From Acidobacteriota bacterium (GTDB lineage Bacteria; Acidobacteriota; Terriglobia; Terriglobales; Acidobacteriaceae): a stretch of 64,000 nucleotides of DNA. The stretch lies in the NCBI GenBank assembly GCA_003225055.1, contig QIAU01000154.1, forward strand, positions 1-64,000. Direction: 5' to 3'. The position numbers and the translations under genes are program-made. Under the pieces are notes generated by a model. It had not been told where the DNA came from, did not search any database, and worked only from the letters and a program-made list of their open reading frames with translations. Of this stretch, positions 51,555-61,807 are shown in pieces. Within the stretch, counting starts at the first letter, position 1. Each line of letters begins with the position of its first letter.

Positions 51555-53822
51555 ATGGCTCATCGTCACCTGCCCCTTCTGGCTGTCCTTGTTCTCTGCC
51601 TCACGGTTTCCGCCGCGGTCACGGATGATCGGGCTTTGTCCGGCTATTCGGCCGATTCTGCCCGCGCCGAGCGCGATTGGGAGACGAAGTTCCGCGCGAT
51701 TCCCAACGCCGACAATCAGCGCGAGTACATGAAGCGGCTCTCGGCGCGCCCGCATAACGTTGGCACGCCTTATGACCAGGACAATGCCGAATGGCTGCTG
51801 GCCAAGATGAAAGAATGGGGACTGGACGCGCATATCGAGAACTTCGACGTCCTGTTTCCTACTCCGAAAGAGCGCGCCGTGGAACTGGTAGAGCCCACCA
51901 AATTTACCGCTTCGCTCAACGAGCCGCCCCTCTCGATCGACCCCACTTCCAATCAGCAGGCCGAACAGCTTCCCACGTACAACGCGTACTCGGCGGATGG
52001 AGATGTCACCGCGCCGCTGGTCTACGTCAATTACGGCATTCCGGACGACTATGAAAAACTGGAGCGGCTGGGCGTTTCGGTGAAAGGCGCAGTCGTGATC
52101 GCCCGCTATGGGGAGTCTTGGCGCGGCATCAAGCCCAAAGTGGCCGCTGAGCACGGCGCGGTCGGTTGCCTGATCTATTCCGACCCGCGTGACGATGGTT
52201 ACTTCGAGGGCGACGTCTTCCCCGAAGGCGGCCTGCGCAACCAAAACGGCGTGCAACGTGGCAGCGTGATGGATATGCCGACTTATCCGGGTGATCCACT
52301 CACTCCGGGAGTGGGCGCTGGGCCTGGCGCGAAACGGCTTGACCTGAACCAAGTCAAGACGCTCACCAAAATCCCGGTGCTGCCTCTGTCCTACGGCGAC
52401 GCCCAGCCCCTGCTCGCGGCGCTGAAAGGTCCCCTTGCCCCGGAAGAATGGCGGGGCGCGTTGCCGATCACCTATCACATCGGGCCGGGACCGGCAAAAG
52501 TTCATCTGAAGGTGAAGGCCAACTGGGACATCAAGCGTCTGTACGACGTGATCGTGAAAATTCCCGGCTCGACTTATCCCGACGAATGGATCGTACGCGG
52601 CAATCATCACGATGCTTGGGTCAACGGCGCCGAAGATCCGATTTCCGCGGCGGTCGCCCTGCTCGAAGAAGCCCGTGCGCTGGGCGAGCTTCAGAAGCAG
52701 GGTTGGAAACCGAAGCGCACCATCCTTTATTGCCTCTGGGACGGCGAAGAACCCGGACTGCTGGGCTCGACCGAATGGGCGGAAACTCATGCTGACCAAC
52801 TGCGCCAGCATGATGCCGTCTACATCAACACGGACGGAAATGGCCGCGGCTATCTTTTTGTCAGCGGCTCGCACACGTTAGAGAAGTTCCTCAACACTGT
52901 GGCGCGCGACATCGAAGATCCGGAGAAGAAGATCAGCGTCTGGAAGCGTTTCGAGGCGCATAAAATTGTGGACAGCAAGACCGACGAGGATCGCAAAGAA
53001 GTGCGCCAGCGTCCCGACTGGCGAATTAATGCATTGGGATCGGGTTCCGATTACACGGTCTTTCTCGATCACCTCGGCATTGCCTCGGCCAACCTCGGTT
53101 ACGGCGGCGAAGATCGGGGAGGCATTTACCACTCGATCTACGACGATTTTTACTGGTATACGCACTTCTCCGACACCGATTTCAGCTATGGCCGCACGCT
53201 ATCGCAGACGGTTGGCACTGCCGTCCTGCGCCTGGCCGACGCCGATCTTCTGCCTTTCGACTTCACCGATTTCGCCGACACCATTCACAAGTACGCGGAC
53301 GAACTCGAAAAACTTCTGAAGAAGAAGCAGGACGAAGTCATCGAGCGCAACCAGGAAATTCAAGACGGAGTCTTACTTGCGAATGCCGATCCGAAAAAAC
53401 CTTATGTTCCACCGGCAGTCGACCAAGTGCCCCCGCACTTGAACTTTGCTCCCCTGCTCAACGCTTCGGAAGCTTTGACGCGCAGCGCCGAGCATTATCA
53501 AAAGGCTCTCGACCGGGTCACGAAGAACGGCGGCTTGGCGATTGGCAACGCTGCCCTTCGCGATTTGAATGCCAAGCTGATTCTCAGCGAGCGCAAGCTC
53601 ACCAGCCCGGAAGGGCTGCCGGGTAGGCCGTGGTTCCGGCACCTGATCTACGCTCCCGGGTTCTACACCGGTTATGGCGTCAAGACCATTCCCGGAGTAC
53701 GCGAAGCCATCGAGCAGAAGAAATGGAAAGAAGCGGATGAGCAGATGGTCCGCGTGGGCGCCGTTCTCGAGGACGAAGCCGCGTTGATTCAGTCGGCGGC
53801 AGCGGAGTTGGAAAAACAGTAG
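51555..53822 (+). CDS. Secreted M28-family peptidase, glutamate carboxypeptidase II-like
   Basis: The product has 755 residues with signal peptide LLAVLVLCLTVSAAV. Layout as in GCPII: a PA-type domain (VKGAVVIARYGESWRG, GAVGCLIYSDPRDDGY) inserted in the peptidase fold, a zinc peptidase domain, and a C-terminal dimerisation helical domain. Metal ligands are visible as GNHHDAWVNGAEDPISA, LWDGEEPGLLGSTEW, YINTDGNGRG and YHSIYDDFYWYTH, giving two zinc ions with the catalytic Glu in the EE pair. It likely trims acidic or small peptides outside the cytoplasm. It is divergent from the S9 peptidase gene, with 156 bases between them, so the two share a control region. Confidence 0.9.
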   Translation: MAHRHLPLLAVLVLCLTVSAAVTDDRALSGYSADSARAERDWETKFRAIPNADNQREYMKRLSARPHNVGTPYDQDNAEWLLAKMKEWGLDAHIENFDVLFPTPKERAVELVEPTKFTASLNEPPLSIDPTSNQQAEQLPTYNAYSADGDVTAPLVYVNYGIPDDYEKLERLGVSVKGAVVIARYGESWRGIKPKVAAEHGAVGCLIYSDPRDDGYFEGDVFPEGGLRNQNGVQRGSVMDMPTYPGDPLTPGVGAGPGAKRLDLNQVKTLTKIPVLPLSYGDAQPLLAALKGPLAPEEWRGALPITYHIGPGPAKVHLKVKANWDIKRLYDVIVKIPGSTYPDEWIVRGNHHDAWVNGAEDPISAAVALLEEARALGELQKQGWKPKRTILYCLWDGEEPGLLGSTEWAETHADQLRQHDAVYINTDGNGRGYLFVSGSHTLEKFLNTVARDIEDPEKKISVWKRFEAHKIVDSKTDEDRKEVRQRPDWRINALGSGSDYTVFLDHLGIASANLGYGGEDRGGIYHSIYDDFYWYTHFSDTDFSYGRTLSQTVGTAVLRLADADLLPFDFTDFADTIHKYADELEKLLKKKQDEVIERNQEIQDGVLLANADPKKPYVPPAVDQVPPHLNFAPLLNASEALTRSAEHYQKALDRVTKNGGLAIGNAALRDLNAKLILSERKLTSPEGLPGRPWFRHLIYAPGFYTGYGVKTIPGVREAIEQKKWKEADEQMVRVGAVLEDEAALIQSAAAELEKQ

Positions 53823-54145
53823 CCCGCACTGCTTGTCATCCGACCCAGGAGGAAGCGAAAACACGAGGTCCGAGTCGGGGGACCGGGTGTTCGCGGGTCG
53901 CCGCATCAGCGTGAAAACTGAGCGAGGAAAGCAGGCCGACCTCTCTATCTCTTGCCGTAAACTGCGTTGGCTTCCTCAAATCGCCCCGGCGGCCTGGTCG
54001 CAACCGCAACGCTCCGGCTAACACTCGTGTAGGAACCTTTGTGTTGCGTGGCCCGCTTAGATAGTACGATTCCTTCTTTCAATTTGCGTGGCACGCGGAA
54101 AGCTTTCGCGTGCCTCCTGTCTCAAGCAACTCCATCACATCCACG
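53823..54145. other. 323-base gap between converging genes, with a stem-loop
   Basis: The stem-loop at 54090-54114 has an 8-bp stem (GGCACGCG with CGCGTGCC) and loop GAAAGCTTT. It lies 32 bases past the end of the phosphoesterase gene, without a T-run. The rest shows no gene. Confidence 0.45.
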
Positions 54146-55762
54146 CTACTGCACAGGTTCTCCGGTTGTAGGATCGAGGAAAAGGCGCCCACTGTTCCGT
54201 GGCGCCTTGAAATCGAACATCTGTGTGATTGAGTTCGCCAGTGAATCAAACGATCCCTGACCAATTCGCTCCCCGCCAAGCCAGTTGTCTTCGATAAAGC
54301 GAAGAACCGAGGTCTGGTCGGTGACAGTGTGGTCTACAAAATTCTGCTTCGCCCATGGGGAAATCACAAGCAGAGGCTGACGAGGACCATAACCGCACCG
54401 CCCTTGTGCATGCGGGTTGCTGGAGTCGATCCCCGGCAGTGCCGTGCTGCCATCGCCACAGGCGCCAGGACCGGTGAGAGCATCAGCGGGACTGGTGGAC
54501 TGGTTAACAATCGGGCCCATCTTATGGTCGTACCAGCCGTCGGAGTCGTCATACAGGATTACGACTGCGGTACTGATCCACTGCGGTGACTTCTCGAGGA
54601 AGTTGACCATGTTAACAAGGAACGTCTGCTCATCGAGAGGATCCGAGTAACCCGCATGGCCATCCTGATATGCAGGTGCTTTAACAAAACTAACGCCGGG
54701 GAAATTACCTGCTTTCACAGCCGCAAAGAAGTCATTGACGTCGTATTGATGATTGGCCGGCCCATCGTGTCCAACCTCTGCGACTGAACTCGGCCGCGTG
54801 TGTTTGGGGTTGGCGGTCGATGCGTAATACTGAAAGAACGCATGGTGGGGAATGTAATCCTTAACAGTTCCCGTGTATGCGGATACTGTGCTGCGCGCGC
54901 ATCCGGTCGTGCCGTTTGGATTGGTGACGGTGAGGTCGAAGCCGCTCATGAACGACCCCCAGCTTACCCCGGCTGCATTCAACAAGTCGCCAATGTTCCT
55001 GCTACCCATCTGTACCTGATTGCGAGTTGGGCCAGAGCAAACGTCACCAATTGGATCAGGATCGCCGATTACAGTGAGCGTTCCATTGCCCCCATCGGTT
55101 TCTGATCCTGTTCCATTCAAGATCTGCGACACGCCATTCGTCTGCCCTGAGACCAGGTTCGTGAGTCCAGGGGTCGAGGGACCGAAAACTGTGCTATACG
55201 AGTTGTCGCTCATCGCAAAGCGTTGCGCGTAATTCCATAGCGCGGTAACGGTGTTGCCGTCATAGTAGCCCATGACCAGACCTGTGGTCGTCACTGTCGA
55301 TGGAGGGGGATTCGGCGGAGGGCCTGCTTCCCCGACCGAAGCCGGGAAAAGATCCATCAGGCCGTCGTGAAAAGCAGCCTGTTCTTGGGTATAGCCGTGT
55401 CCTTGATCGGCCGTTGCTGCCTGTGTCCGATCGAGGCGAAAGGGGTTTGACGCTCCCGCGCCATTCGCCGAATTTAGGAAATTGGGGTTATTGGTGAGCA
55501 ATGCCCCGTTTAGACCATTCACCGTCGGCGTGCCTAGCCTGGCGTGGAAGGGAGGTTCGCCTCCAGGGTTGAGCGCGTTGGGATAGGTTCCAAAGTAGTG
55601 ATCGAAGGAGACATTCTCCTGAAAAATGATCACCAAGTGTTGGATTGGCGTGGCTGTTCCTCGGGGCGAAGACTGCGCCAGCGCTGAGCTTGTTCCCAGC
55701 ACAGAGATTAAGAGAGCCAGGAATTTCCTCGCAACCGTGGACGATGTGAGTTGCTCGAACAT
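54146..55762 (-). CDS. Secreted phosphoesterase (acid phosphatase / phospholipase C-like)
   Basis: The product has 538 residues with signal peptide KFLALLISVLGTSSALAQ. Family PF04185: IQHLVIIFQENVSFDHYFGTY carries the metal-binding Glu and Asn and the active Asp region. Later come PGLTNLVSGQTNG, PGVSFVKAPAYQDGHAGYSDP, AVVILYDDSDGWYDHKMGP (metal-binding Asp/His) and RQPLLVISPWAKQNFVDHT. These enzymes cleave phosphate mono- or diesters, including phospholipid head groups. It is complete. A related gene lies at 57.1 kb and a dead one at 36.7 kb. The short ATG start has GGAG upstream. Substrate unknown. Confidence 0.85.
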   Translation of the reverse strand: MFEQLTSSTVARKFLALLISVLGTSSALAQSSPRGTATPIQHLVIIFQENVSFDHYFGTYPNALNPGGEPPFHARLGTPTVNGLNGALLTNNPNFLNSANGAGASNPFRLDRTQAATADQGHGYTQEQAAFHDGLMDLFPASVGEAGPPPNPPPSTVTTTGLVMGYYDGNTVTALWNYAQRFAMSDNSYSTVFGPSTPGLTNLVSGQTNGVSQILNGTGSETDGGNGTLTVIGDPDPIGDVCSGPTRNQVQMGSRNIGDLLNAAGVSWGSFMSGFDLTVTNPNGTTGCARSTVSAYTGTVKDYIPHHAFFQYYASTANPKHTRPSSVAEVGHDGPANHQYDVNDFFAAVKAGNFPGVSFVKAPAYQDGHAGYSDPLDEQTFLVNMVNFLEKSPQWISTAVVILYDDSDGWYDHKMGPIVNQSTSPADALTGPGACGDGSTALPGIDSSNPHAQGRCGYGPRQPLLVISPWAKQNFVDHTVTDQTSVLRFIEDNWLGGERIGQGSFDSLANSITQMFDFKAPRNSGRLFLDPTTGEPVQ

Positions 55763-56017
55763 GCGGTGCTCCTTGAAATGATGGACTGCGGTTTTGGGGT
55801 TCTTAATCGATTCTGTTCGTAAGGAGGATCTGGCGGCACAACTCTATGCAAGAAAGATGAAGAGCACGTGAACCCCTGATTAAAAAATGAAAAATCTATC
55901 AGCAGGCCAAGACGTAAACGTTACGGGGGAGAAGATCATTCGCGATCACAGTGATCACCTTTATCCCGTGTTCAATACCTACATTCCCCACGGGCCCGGC
56001 ACACGCGTCTCGCAGGC

Positions 56018-56809
56018 CTACCGTTGACTCGCCGCACCATCTGGCGACGAAATTGGCAGGCGAGGACCCATTCGTCCAAATTCCACGTCGATCATGTCGC
56101 CTGGCCTGAGGTTGACCTCGTGCCCCTTTTGAATCAGGAAGAACGTGGCCGCAGCGCCGAGCCCGATATACCGGGCGGTACCGGCACTTACTGCGATACC
56201 GCCGACGAGCTGTGCGAGGTCATCAGCGAACTTGGCGGTGAGAGCGGTGCCGCCTAGTTCAATAACCAGCCGCTTCTTGCTCAACGCGGGGTGCAGCATC
56301 CCCTCAGAATCGGACGTGACGGCGCTGCTGTCAGCCGATAGAAAGCTTAGACTGATCGGCCGGATAGACCCTCCGGGTAGCAAAACCCGGTCGAAGGTCA
56401 TGAACACTGAGCCCGGGCGCATGATGTGACGAGCGTGCCGGGTTTTCATGTGTCCTTCAAAGACCGTCCCTTCCGGCAAGAGCGTTTGACCATTCCTGGT
56501 CACCGCGTAGTCCAGCCGTGCTTGAAAAGAAGAGCCGTTGGGGAGCTTAGAGCTGACTCTGTTGAGCAAGCTGAGCTTGGCGCGGAGTCCGTCGAGTGAC
56601 ATCGGGTCCGCTGGGGAACTGTCTGGCGGAACGCGAGAACCAAGCCGGAGGAAATGCCGAATCGAGTCATGGGGAAGTTGCTTTGGCTGCGGGGCCTCAG
56701 GAAGAGCTCTGGCTGAACTTGGCAGATCGACGGAAGTTGGGTTCTCCTGCCCAACTGCGGGCATGATCATCGCCAAAGTGACCAGAACAACCGCAAGCCG
56801 CTTCAACAT
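56018..56809 (-). CDS. Secreted protein of unknown function with a TrbI-like C-terminal half
   Basis: The product has 263 residues, with signal peptide KRLAVVLVTLAMIMPAVGQ. A Pro/Ser-rich region (25-60) follows. From about 90, RLDYAVTRNGQTLLPEGTVFEGHM, PGSVFMTFDRVLLPGGSI and LRPGDMIDVEFGRMGPRLP resemble the beta-barrel core of TrbI/VirB10-type proteins, which occurs in many orphan acidobacterial secreted proteins. No secretion-system genes are near, so a scaffold role is not supported. A hydrophobic segment near 210-235 (GGIAVSAGTARYIGLGAAATF) may be membrane-inserted. Complete, monocistronic; function unknown. Confidence 0.6.
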   Translation of the reverse strand: MLKRLAVVLVTLAMIMPAVGQENPTSVDLPSSARALPEAPQPKQLPHDSIRHFLRLGSRVPPDSSPADPMSLDGLRAKLSLLNRVSSKLPNGSSFQARLDYAVTRNGQTLLPEGTVFEGHMKTRHARHIMRPGSVFMTFDRVLLPGGSIRPISLSFLSADSSAVTSDSEGMLHPALSKKRLVIELGGTALTAKFADDLAQLVGGIAVSAGTARYIGLGAAATFFLIQKGHEVNLRPGDMIDVEFGRMGPRLPISSPDGAASQR

Positions 56810-57071
56810 GGTTGAGTCCTCAAGATAAAGTCTTCCTCAATGTGAGCCGCGCCAATTCGCTCTTTTCAGCATGTTCCCACAGTCATCGCACGCTAATCGG
56901 CCTTGTTACACGACCTTCAAACCTAGGAACGATGAATTCTGGGTACCTGCTGTGGATATCCGGCCTGCCTCTGAGTTCGACTGAGCAGGGCTTGTCGAGT
57001 GCTGAATAGGCGTATCGGCACACACAAAAGACCCTTTCTGGAAACGCGTCTCTTTAAACAGAAAGCTTCTG

Positions 57072-59978
57072 TTACTGGTGACTGGGTTGTTCTGCGCCAG
57101 GGTTGCTGCTGACCTCGTGTGTCGCCGGATGAGGTGTGCTGCTCTTTAACAGTTGCTCGCGGTTCCGCCCGAGATCGGCGCCGGAACGGATGGTCGGATA
57201 CGGCTTGTCTCCCATCAGTCCTTGCCAGATAACCCGGTTGAATTTTTCCGGATCTACCCGATCTTCTTGACTGAAGTCAAAGCCCTTGGTTCTTGCCTCC
57301 CACCAGGCTGCGTCATGCGTCGGCCTGGGGATCGTGCTCAGATTCACCTTGCTCTTTCCCGGGAGCGGGAGTTGGGTGTTGTACAAGACCAGTGCCGGAG
57401 ACGCCGAGAAGGTCCAGCTGGCCTGCTTCGTATCGAAAGCATCGGTCATCGGCGGAACGCCGGAGTCGTGCACGCCCAGGTTCGACAATCCTAGTACCTC
57501 CTCGATGGTGCGCAAGATGTTGACGGTTGCATAGTGAGTGGAAACAACCGCTCCCTGTTTCACATACGGTCCAACCACATACCCGGTGCTCCGCTGTCCG
57601 CTCACATGGTCTGCCCCATCTTGCGGATCGTCTTCCACCGCGAAAATCAGAGTACTGTCAGCGTAGGAGCTGTGAGCAATCTTGTCGACCAGCAGGCCAA
57701 CAGCGTAGTCGTTGTCAGCGGCCTGCAGTTCGGGTGTATTCACGCCGTACACCGCGGTACCGAAGTCGCCAAAGTGGTCGTGAGAGAAGCGAACCAGTTC
57801 GAGGGCCGGAAAGCTATGCGATGCGACCTGCTGGTTGAACTCGCGCTCCCACTCTTTGAATCGGAAGAAATCCGGGAAATTGTTGTTGTATCCCCGGAAG
57901 CAGAAATCGGTTCTTGTGATCAAGGAAGGATGCGCCGGAAAGGCGACCTGGATAGGCGGATTGACAGAACATGGATCGACGATGTTGGGACTGATTCCAG
58001 CGGCCGAACCTAGATCCAGGAAGAAGCCGTAGTTGCGGACCGTTAGATGAGAGCGGATGGCGGCATCCCAAATATACCCAAGACCCTCCTCACCGTCGGG
58101 TCCGTCGGCAGCCACTTCATTGGCCGTACCCGGTAGCAAATTCGGATCGTTGGGATAGCGCGGTTGCCACGCCTTGCGCTCAGCAGCGGTAGCCAGACCG
58201 ACATTGACGTTGCGGGCCTCCCCTTCACTGTCATAGTTTGCGCCGCCCTTTCCGTAGTTGACGACAACGCTTTTCTCGTTCAGATCGAGGGCACGAGCGG
58301 CGGTCGACCACTGCCAACCGTCCATGCTCACGATGCCGCTGTCGTAAAAGTTGTCGAGGTCCACGAAATTCGAAGCAATCGCGTGCAGGTTCGGTGTAAC
58401 CGGCTGCGGGAACTGCGTCAGTGACGGATCCCCGTTGCCCACCGGCAGATCGCCGAGGATCTGATCATAGGTACGGTTTTCCTTGACAATGTAAATAACA
58501 TGGTGAATGTGCCCGCGCAGGAACCCCATAGTCGCCAGATCCTGTGCGCTTAGGCGCAGGTTGAAGCCGTTGTTCTGTGCGACCAAATCGGTCAATCCCG
58601 ACAGATAGCCATTGCCCGGTACGGGAAGAACTAGAAAACCGGCCTTCTGGTTTTGCCAAGCATACTGATTGCCAGAGCGGTTTTGCGCCGAAATGCTTTG
58701 ACACGCCGAGCCATAGTTACCACCCGCATTGATGTAACGGCAGTTCAAGGGATTCGGCCCCGGGTTGCTCTTGCCATTCACGACATAAAGGGTGGAAGCG
58801 TCAGGGCTGATGCTGACTGAGTTGGGCTGCCAGCCCGTCGGGATCAAGCCCATGACGACCGGCTGATCGCCTTTAACGCTGATCACCGCCACGTTGTTCG
58901 TGCCGCCATTGGTGACGTAGGCCGTGGTCTCGTCCGGGGACAGCGTTACGCTATTAGGATTGCTGCCTTTCGGCATTGTGTTTCCGTGCCCGAGCCTTCC
59001 CACTGGAGCACTGGTATTGACTTGGCCGATGACGGCATTCGTGCCAGTGTCGATGATCAGTAGAGCGTCAGAGTTGTTGGCAGCCACGTACAGCCTGCTC
59101 TGCGCGTGGTTCAGAACAAGCCGGTTGGGATTCCCCGGGACGGGAATTCGGCTGCTCAAGCTAAGCACTCCTCCGGCGAGATTAAGAACATCGATCTCCC
59201 GATCGCGAGCGCTGGAAACGTAAATGGTGTTGTTGCCTTTCACCGCGATCCCCACCGGGAACTCGCCACCCGGTACCCCCGATTGGGCGGGATTGATGAT
59301 GCCGGGCCGCAGATCGTAGTCAGCTAGCACCGTGCCGTGCACCACGTCAACGGCGGTAATGGAATCGCTTTCGTAATTCGCAACGATGAGGGTGCGTCCA
59401 TTGGCGGTTATTCCCAGGCCTGCGGCCGTCGGACCCACAAACGTCTCCCGGTTCATCAGATTACCGGCGTGGCTCAAGGAGATTGCGGTGCCGACTTCTG
59501 CCCACTGGCCATTGCTCTGAGTGTAAGTGTGTACGTCGTCGTCGGCCCCGCCAGCGACGTAGAACCTCCTACCACTTGGGCTCCACACCAGCCCGCCGAA
59601 CGCCCTCGGCACAAGCACGACCTGGGTTTTGACCGGCACGCTGGGCGACGAGATGTCATAAACAAAGATGTACTCACTGGAATCCGCCGCCTGATAATTC
59701 CCATTGCTGTCCAAGTTCAAGTTGAAGCCGCTGGTGAGGATCAGCAGCGTCTTGCCATCGGGGCTGATGGCTGTCGTCTCGGCGCTGTCTGGCGAGTAAT
59801 CCGGATAGTCTGGGAGCACCACAGTCAGAGGTTGGTAGACGGCCCCCGGGGCGGCATCAGGGGTGATGCTGGCGCCAGTCGGTAGCATTTCGCGCTCAGA
59901 CGCCGCGTAGGCGGCCGTCGTCACCGCAGCCAGAACGGCCGTGAAGCCAGCTCTGCGAAGAAAGCTCTTGATCTGCAT
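57072..59978 (-). CDS. YVTN beta-propeller fused to a phosphoesterase, secreted
   Basis: The start is ATG 59978, where a signal peptide begins (KSFLRRAGFTAVLAAVTTAAYA) behind GGAGG; 968 residues. Residues 40-480 form a YVTN propeller (AISPDGKTLLILTSG, GLGITANGRTLIVANYESDS, VTLSPDETTAYVTNGGTNNV). Residues 520-950 are a PF04185 phosphoesterase: HHVIYIVKENRTYDQILGD, NFYDSGIVSMDGWQWSTAA, LVRFSHDHFGDFG and TLIFAVEDDPQDGADHV. Such fusions are common in Acidobacteriota and are thought to act on phospholipids or phosphorylated polymers. Metal ligands look intact. It forms no operon with its neighbours. Confidence 0.85.
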   Translation of the reverse strand: MQIKSFLRRAGFTAVLAAVTTAAYAASEREMLPTGASITPDAAPGAVYQPLTVVLPDYPDYSPDSAETTAISPDGKTLLILTSGFNLNLDSNGNYQAADSSEYIFVYDISSPSVPVKTQVVLVPRAFGGLVWSPSGRRFYVAGGADDDVHTYTQSNGQWAEVGTAISLSHAGNLMNRETFVGPTAAGLGITANGRTLIVANYESDSITAVDVVHGTVLADYDLRPGIINPAQSGVPGGEFPVGIAVKGNNTIYVSSARDREIDVLNLAGGVLSLSSRIPVPGNPNRLVLNHAQSRLYVAANNSDALLIIDTGTNAVIGQVNTSAPVGRLGHGNTMPKGSNPNSVTLSPDETTAYVTNGGTNNVAVISVKGDQPVVMGLIPTGWQPNSVSISPDASTLYVVNGKSNPGPNPLNCRYINAGGNYGSACQSISAQNRSGNQYAWQNQKAGFLVLPVPGNGYLSGLTDLVAQNNGFNLRLSAQDLATMGFLRGHIHHVIYIVKENRTYDQILGDLPVGNGDPSLTQFPQPVTPNLHAIASNFVDLDNFYDSGIVSMDGWQWSTAARALDLNEKSVVVNYGKGGANYDSEGEARNVNVGLATAAERKAWQPRYPNDPNLLPGTANEVAADGPDGEEGLGYIWDAAIRSHLTVRNYGFFLDLGSAAGISPNIVDPCSVNPPIQVAFPAHPSLITRTDFCFRGYNNNFPDFFRFKEWEREFNQQVASHSFPALELVRFSHDHFGDFGTAVYGVNTPELQAADNDYAVGLLVDKIAHSSYADSTLIFAVEDDPQDGADHVSGQRSTGYVVGPYVKQGAVVSTHYATVNILRTIEEVLGLSNLGVHDSGVPPMTDAFDTKQASWTFSASPALVLYNTQLPLPGKSKVNLSTIPRPTHDAAWWEARTKGFDFSQEDRVDPEKFNRVIWQGLMGDKPYPTIRSGADLGRNREQLLKSSTPHPATHEVSSNPGAEQPSHQ

Positions 59979-60462
59979 ACTCTCTAATTCCTCCAGAAAT
60001 TTAATTGAAGGCCCGGGACAGAGTCTGGTTGGAAGCACAGACCCTTGACGTTCGACTTGGAACACTGTTCGCCAAGAAACTGCCCAGTGTTCCTCTGCTA
60101 GGCGTTGTGGTGTTAGCTGGTTAAGTGTCAGCCGGTGAAAAAGCGTGTAGCTTCGGTCACGAGAGTAACCGTCCTCTGTTAAACGAGTGTTGCGCAAGGG
60201 TGAATTTTTGGTGAAAAGCGGAGCGAATAATAAATAGAGGATAAACAATCGTCGCCTCCGAGCTTGGGCTGCGCTTTTTATGAGTGGCCTGGTGCGTGCA
60301 ACGGAGGCTTAGGCGCGTTATCGGGGCCCCAACGAGAATTTTGTTCTCGTAAGGACTGAATCAAGCAGCAGACTTCATCCCGACGGCGGCGAGCAATTCA
60401 TCCAGTTTGAGACAAAGGGTCCTTGGACTCCGGTGTCTGCACCCGGTCGACCTCACCGTCGC
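59979..60462. other. 484-base intergenic region
   Basis: It contains a 7-bp hairpin (ACGAGAA with TTCTCGT, loop TTTTG, 60332-60350). No gene is evident. It lies upstream of the phosphoesterase gene and downstream of rlmN, which are on the same strand, so the phosphoesterase promoter should be at about 60000-60200. Confidence 0.45.
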
Positions 60463-61611
60463 TCAGGATGACAGGGTTGGGGGGGGCGCCGGCTGGACTA
60501 ATTCGACCGTCCTCTTCAATTGCCCACAGGCGGCGTAAATGTCGCGGCCGCGGGGGCGGCGGATGAAGGTCGGGATTCGAGCGGCGATCAAAATCTTCTG
60601 AAATTCCAGGACTCGTTCTTCGGCGGGGGTTCGAAAATCGATGCCCGGCCCGGGATTGAGCGCGATCAAATTTACCTTCGCGCGTATGCCGCGAATCAGT
60701 TCTGCAACCTCGCGTGCATTTTGGGCGAAATCGTTCACCTCGTCGAGTAACACGTATTCAAAGGTCAGGCGCTCGCGCGCGCGCAGCGGGAAATCGCGTG
60801 CGGCGGAGATCAGCTTCTCGAGGTTCCACCTGCGATTGATGGGCATGAGGCGTGTGCGCAGCTCGTCGTTCGAGGCGTTCAAGGAAATCGCCAGCTTGGG
60901 ACGAACTGGCTCCCGGCCAAAATCAGCGATGCGCGGCACGATGCCGGCCGTGGAGACCGTCATGCGCGACTCTGGAATGCCGACGCCCTCGGCCAGTAGC
61001 CGCACGGCTTTCATGAGATTCTCATAATTCAGGAAAGGCTCCCCCATGCCCATAAAGACCAGGTTGACGCGGTCCTGGGGAGGAGAGACCTGCTGGTCGT
61101 TCAGCAGGGCGCAGATCTGGCCGACAATTTCGCCCGGACTGAGATTGCGTTTCACACCCAGCAACGCCGTCATGCAGAATTGACAATCAACCGCACAGCC
61201 GACCTGGCTGGAGACGCAAATCGTCGCCCGATCCCATGCCCGGGGAGCGCCCTTCTCGAGCTGGTCGCCGGCGTCGCTGCCGTCACCCGCCTCGCCGTCG
61301 TCCCCCTGGGGCATCCAGACGGTCTCAACGCTCTGGCCGTCAGCAAAAGCCATGAGGTAGCGCACCGTTCCGTCCCGGGAAACGAACTTCTTTTCGACAG
61401 CGGGGAGGACCGCCCCAAAGCCTTGGTCGCGGAGGTTGCGGCGAAAGTCCTGGGGCAGAGTTGAAATTTGTTCAAGCGACGCAACCCGCTGCCGATAAAG
61501 TCCCTCAAAGAGCTGCTGAGCGCGATACCCGGGCTCGCCGACGTCCTGGACCAAGGCGCTCAGTTCTTTGAGGTCAAGACCGAGCAGCTCGCATTGTTTG
61601 TTCGTGCTCAT
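60463..61611 (-). CDS. rlmN: Dual-specificity 23S rRNA / tRNA adenine C2-methyltransferase RlmN
   Basis: The product has 382 residues. The radical-SAM motif is C139-x3-C143-x2-C146 (GCAVDCQFC). The methyl-carrying Cys is C362 in IYAACGQLK. Other conserved blocks are VNLVFMGMGEPFLNYE, STAGIVPRI, LAISLNASNDELR, MPINRRWN and LNPGPGIDFRTP. It adds methyl to C2 of A2503 in 23S rRNA using SAM and a 4Fe-4S cluster. An acidic insertion of about 20 residues (PQGDDGEAGDGSDAG) precedes the radical-SAM core, which is longer than in typical RlmN. Intact, conserved housekeeping gene. Confidence 0.97.
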   Translation of the reverse strand: MSTNKQCELLGLDLKELSALVQDVGEPGYRAQQLFEGLYRQRVASLEQISTLPQDFRRNLRDQGFGAVLPAVEKKFVSRDGTVRYLMAFADGQSVETVWMPQGDDGEAGDGSDAGDQLEKGAPRAWDRATICVSSQVGCAVDCQFCMTALLGVKRNLSPGEIVGQICALLNDQQVSPPQDRVNLVFMGMGEPFLNYENLMKAVRLLAEGVGIPESRMTVSTAGIVPRIADFGREPVRPKLAISLNASNDELRTRLMPINRRWNLEKLISAARDFPLRARERLTFEYVLLDEVNDFAQNAREVAELIRGIRAKVNLIALNPGPGIDFRTPAEERVLEFQKILIAARIPTFIRRPRGRDIYAACGQLKRTVELVQPAPPPTLSS

Positions 61612-61807
61612 GCATCTAATCGGTAGTGTAATACCCGGCCCCCCTACGCGATGCTCGGCAGGCAGGCAGGTTGAGGCCAGTCAACTCTGGCTTTTTAAGT
61701 TATTGATAATAAAAGCGTAATGTCCTCAGGCACACTCCTCTCCCCTGTGTCACAATAGGAGGAGATTGGGCCAGCTTACTCGTACCTGGGCCCGCGGGAA
61801 CAACTCT

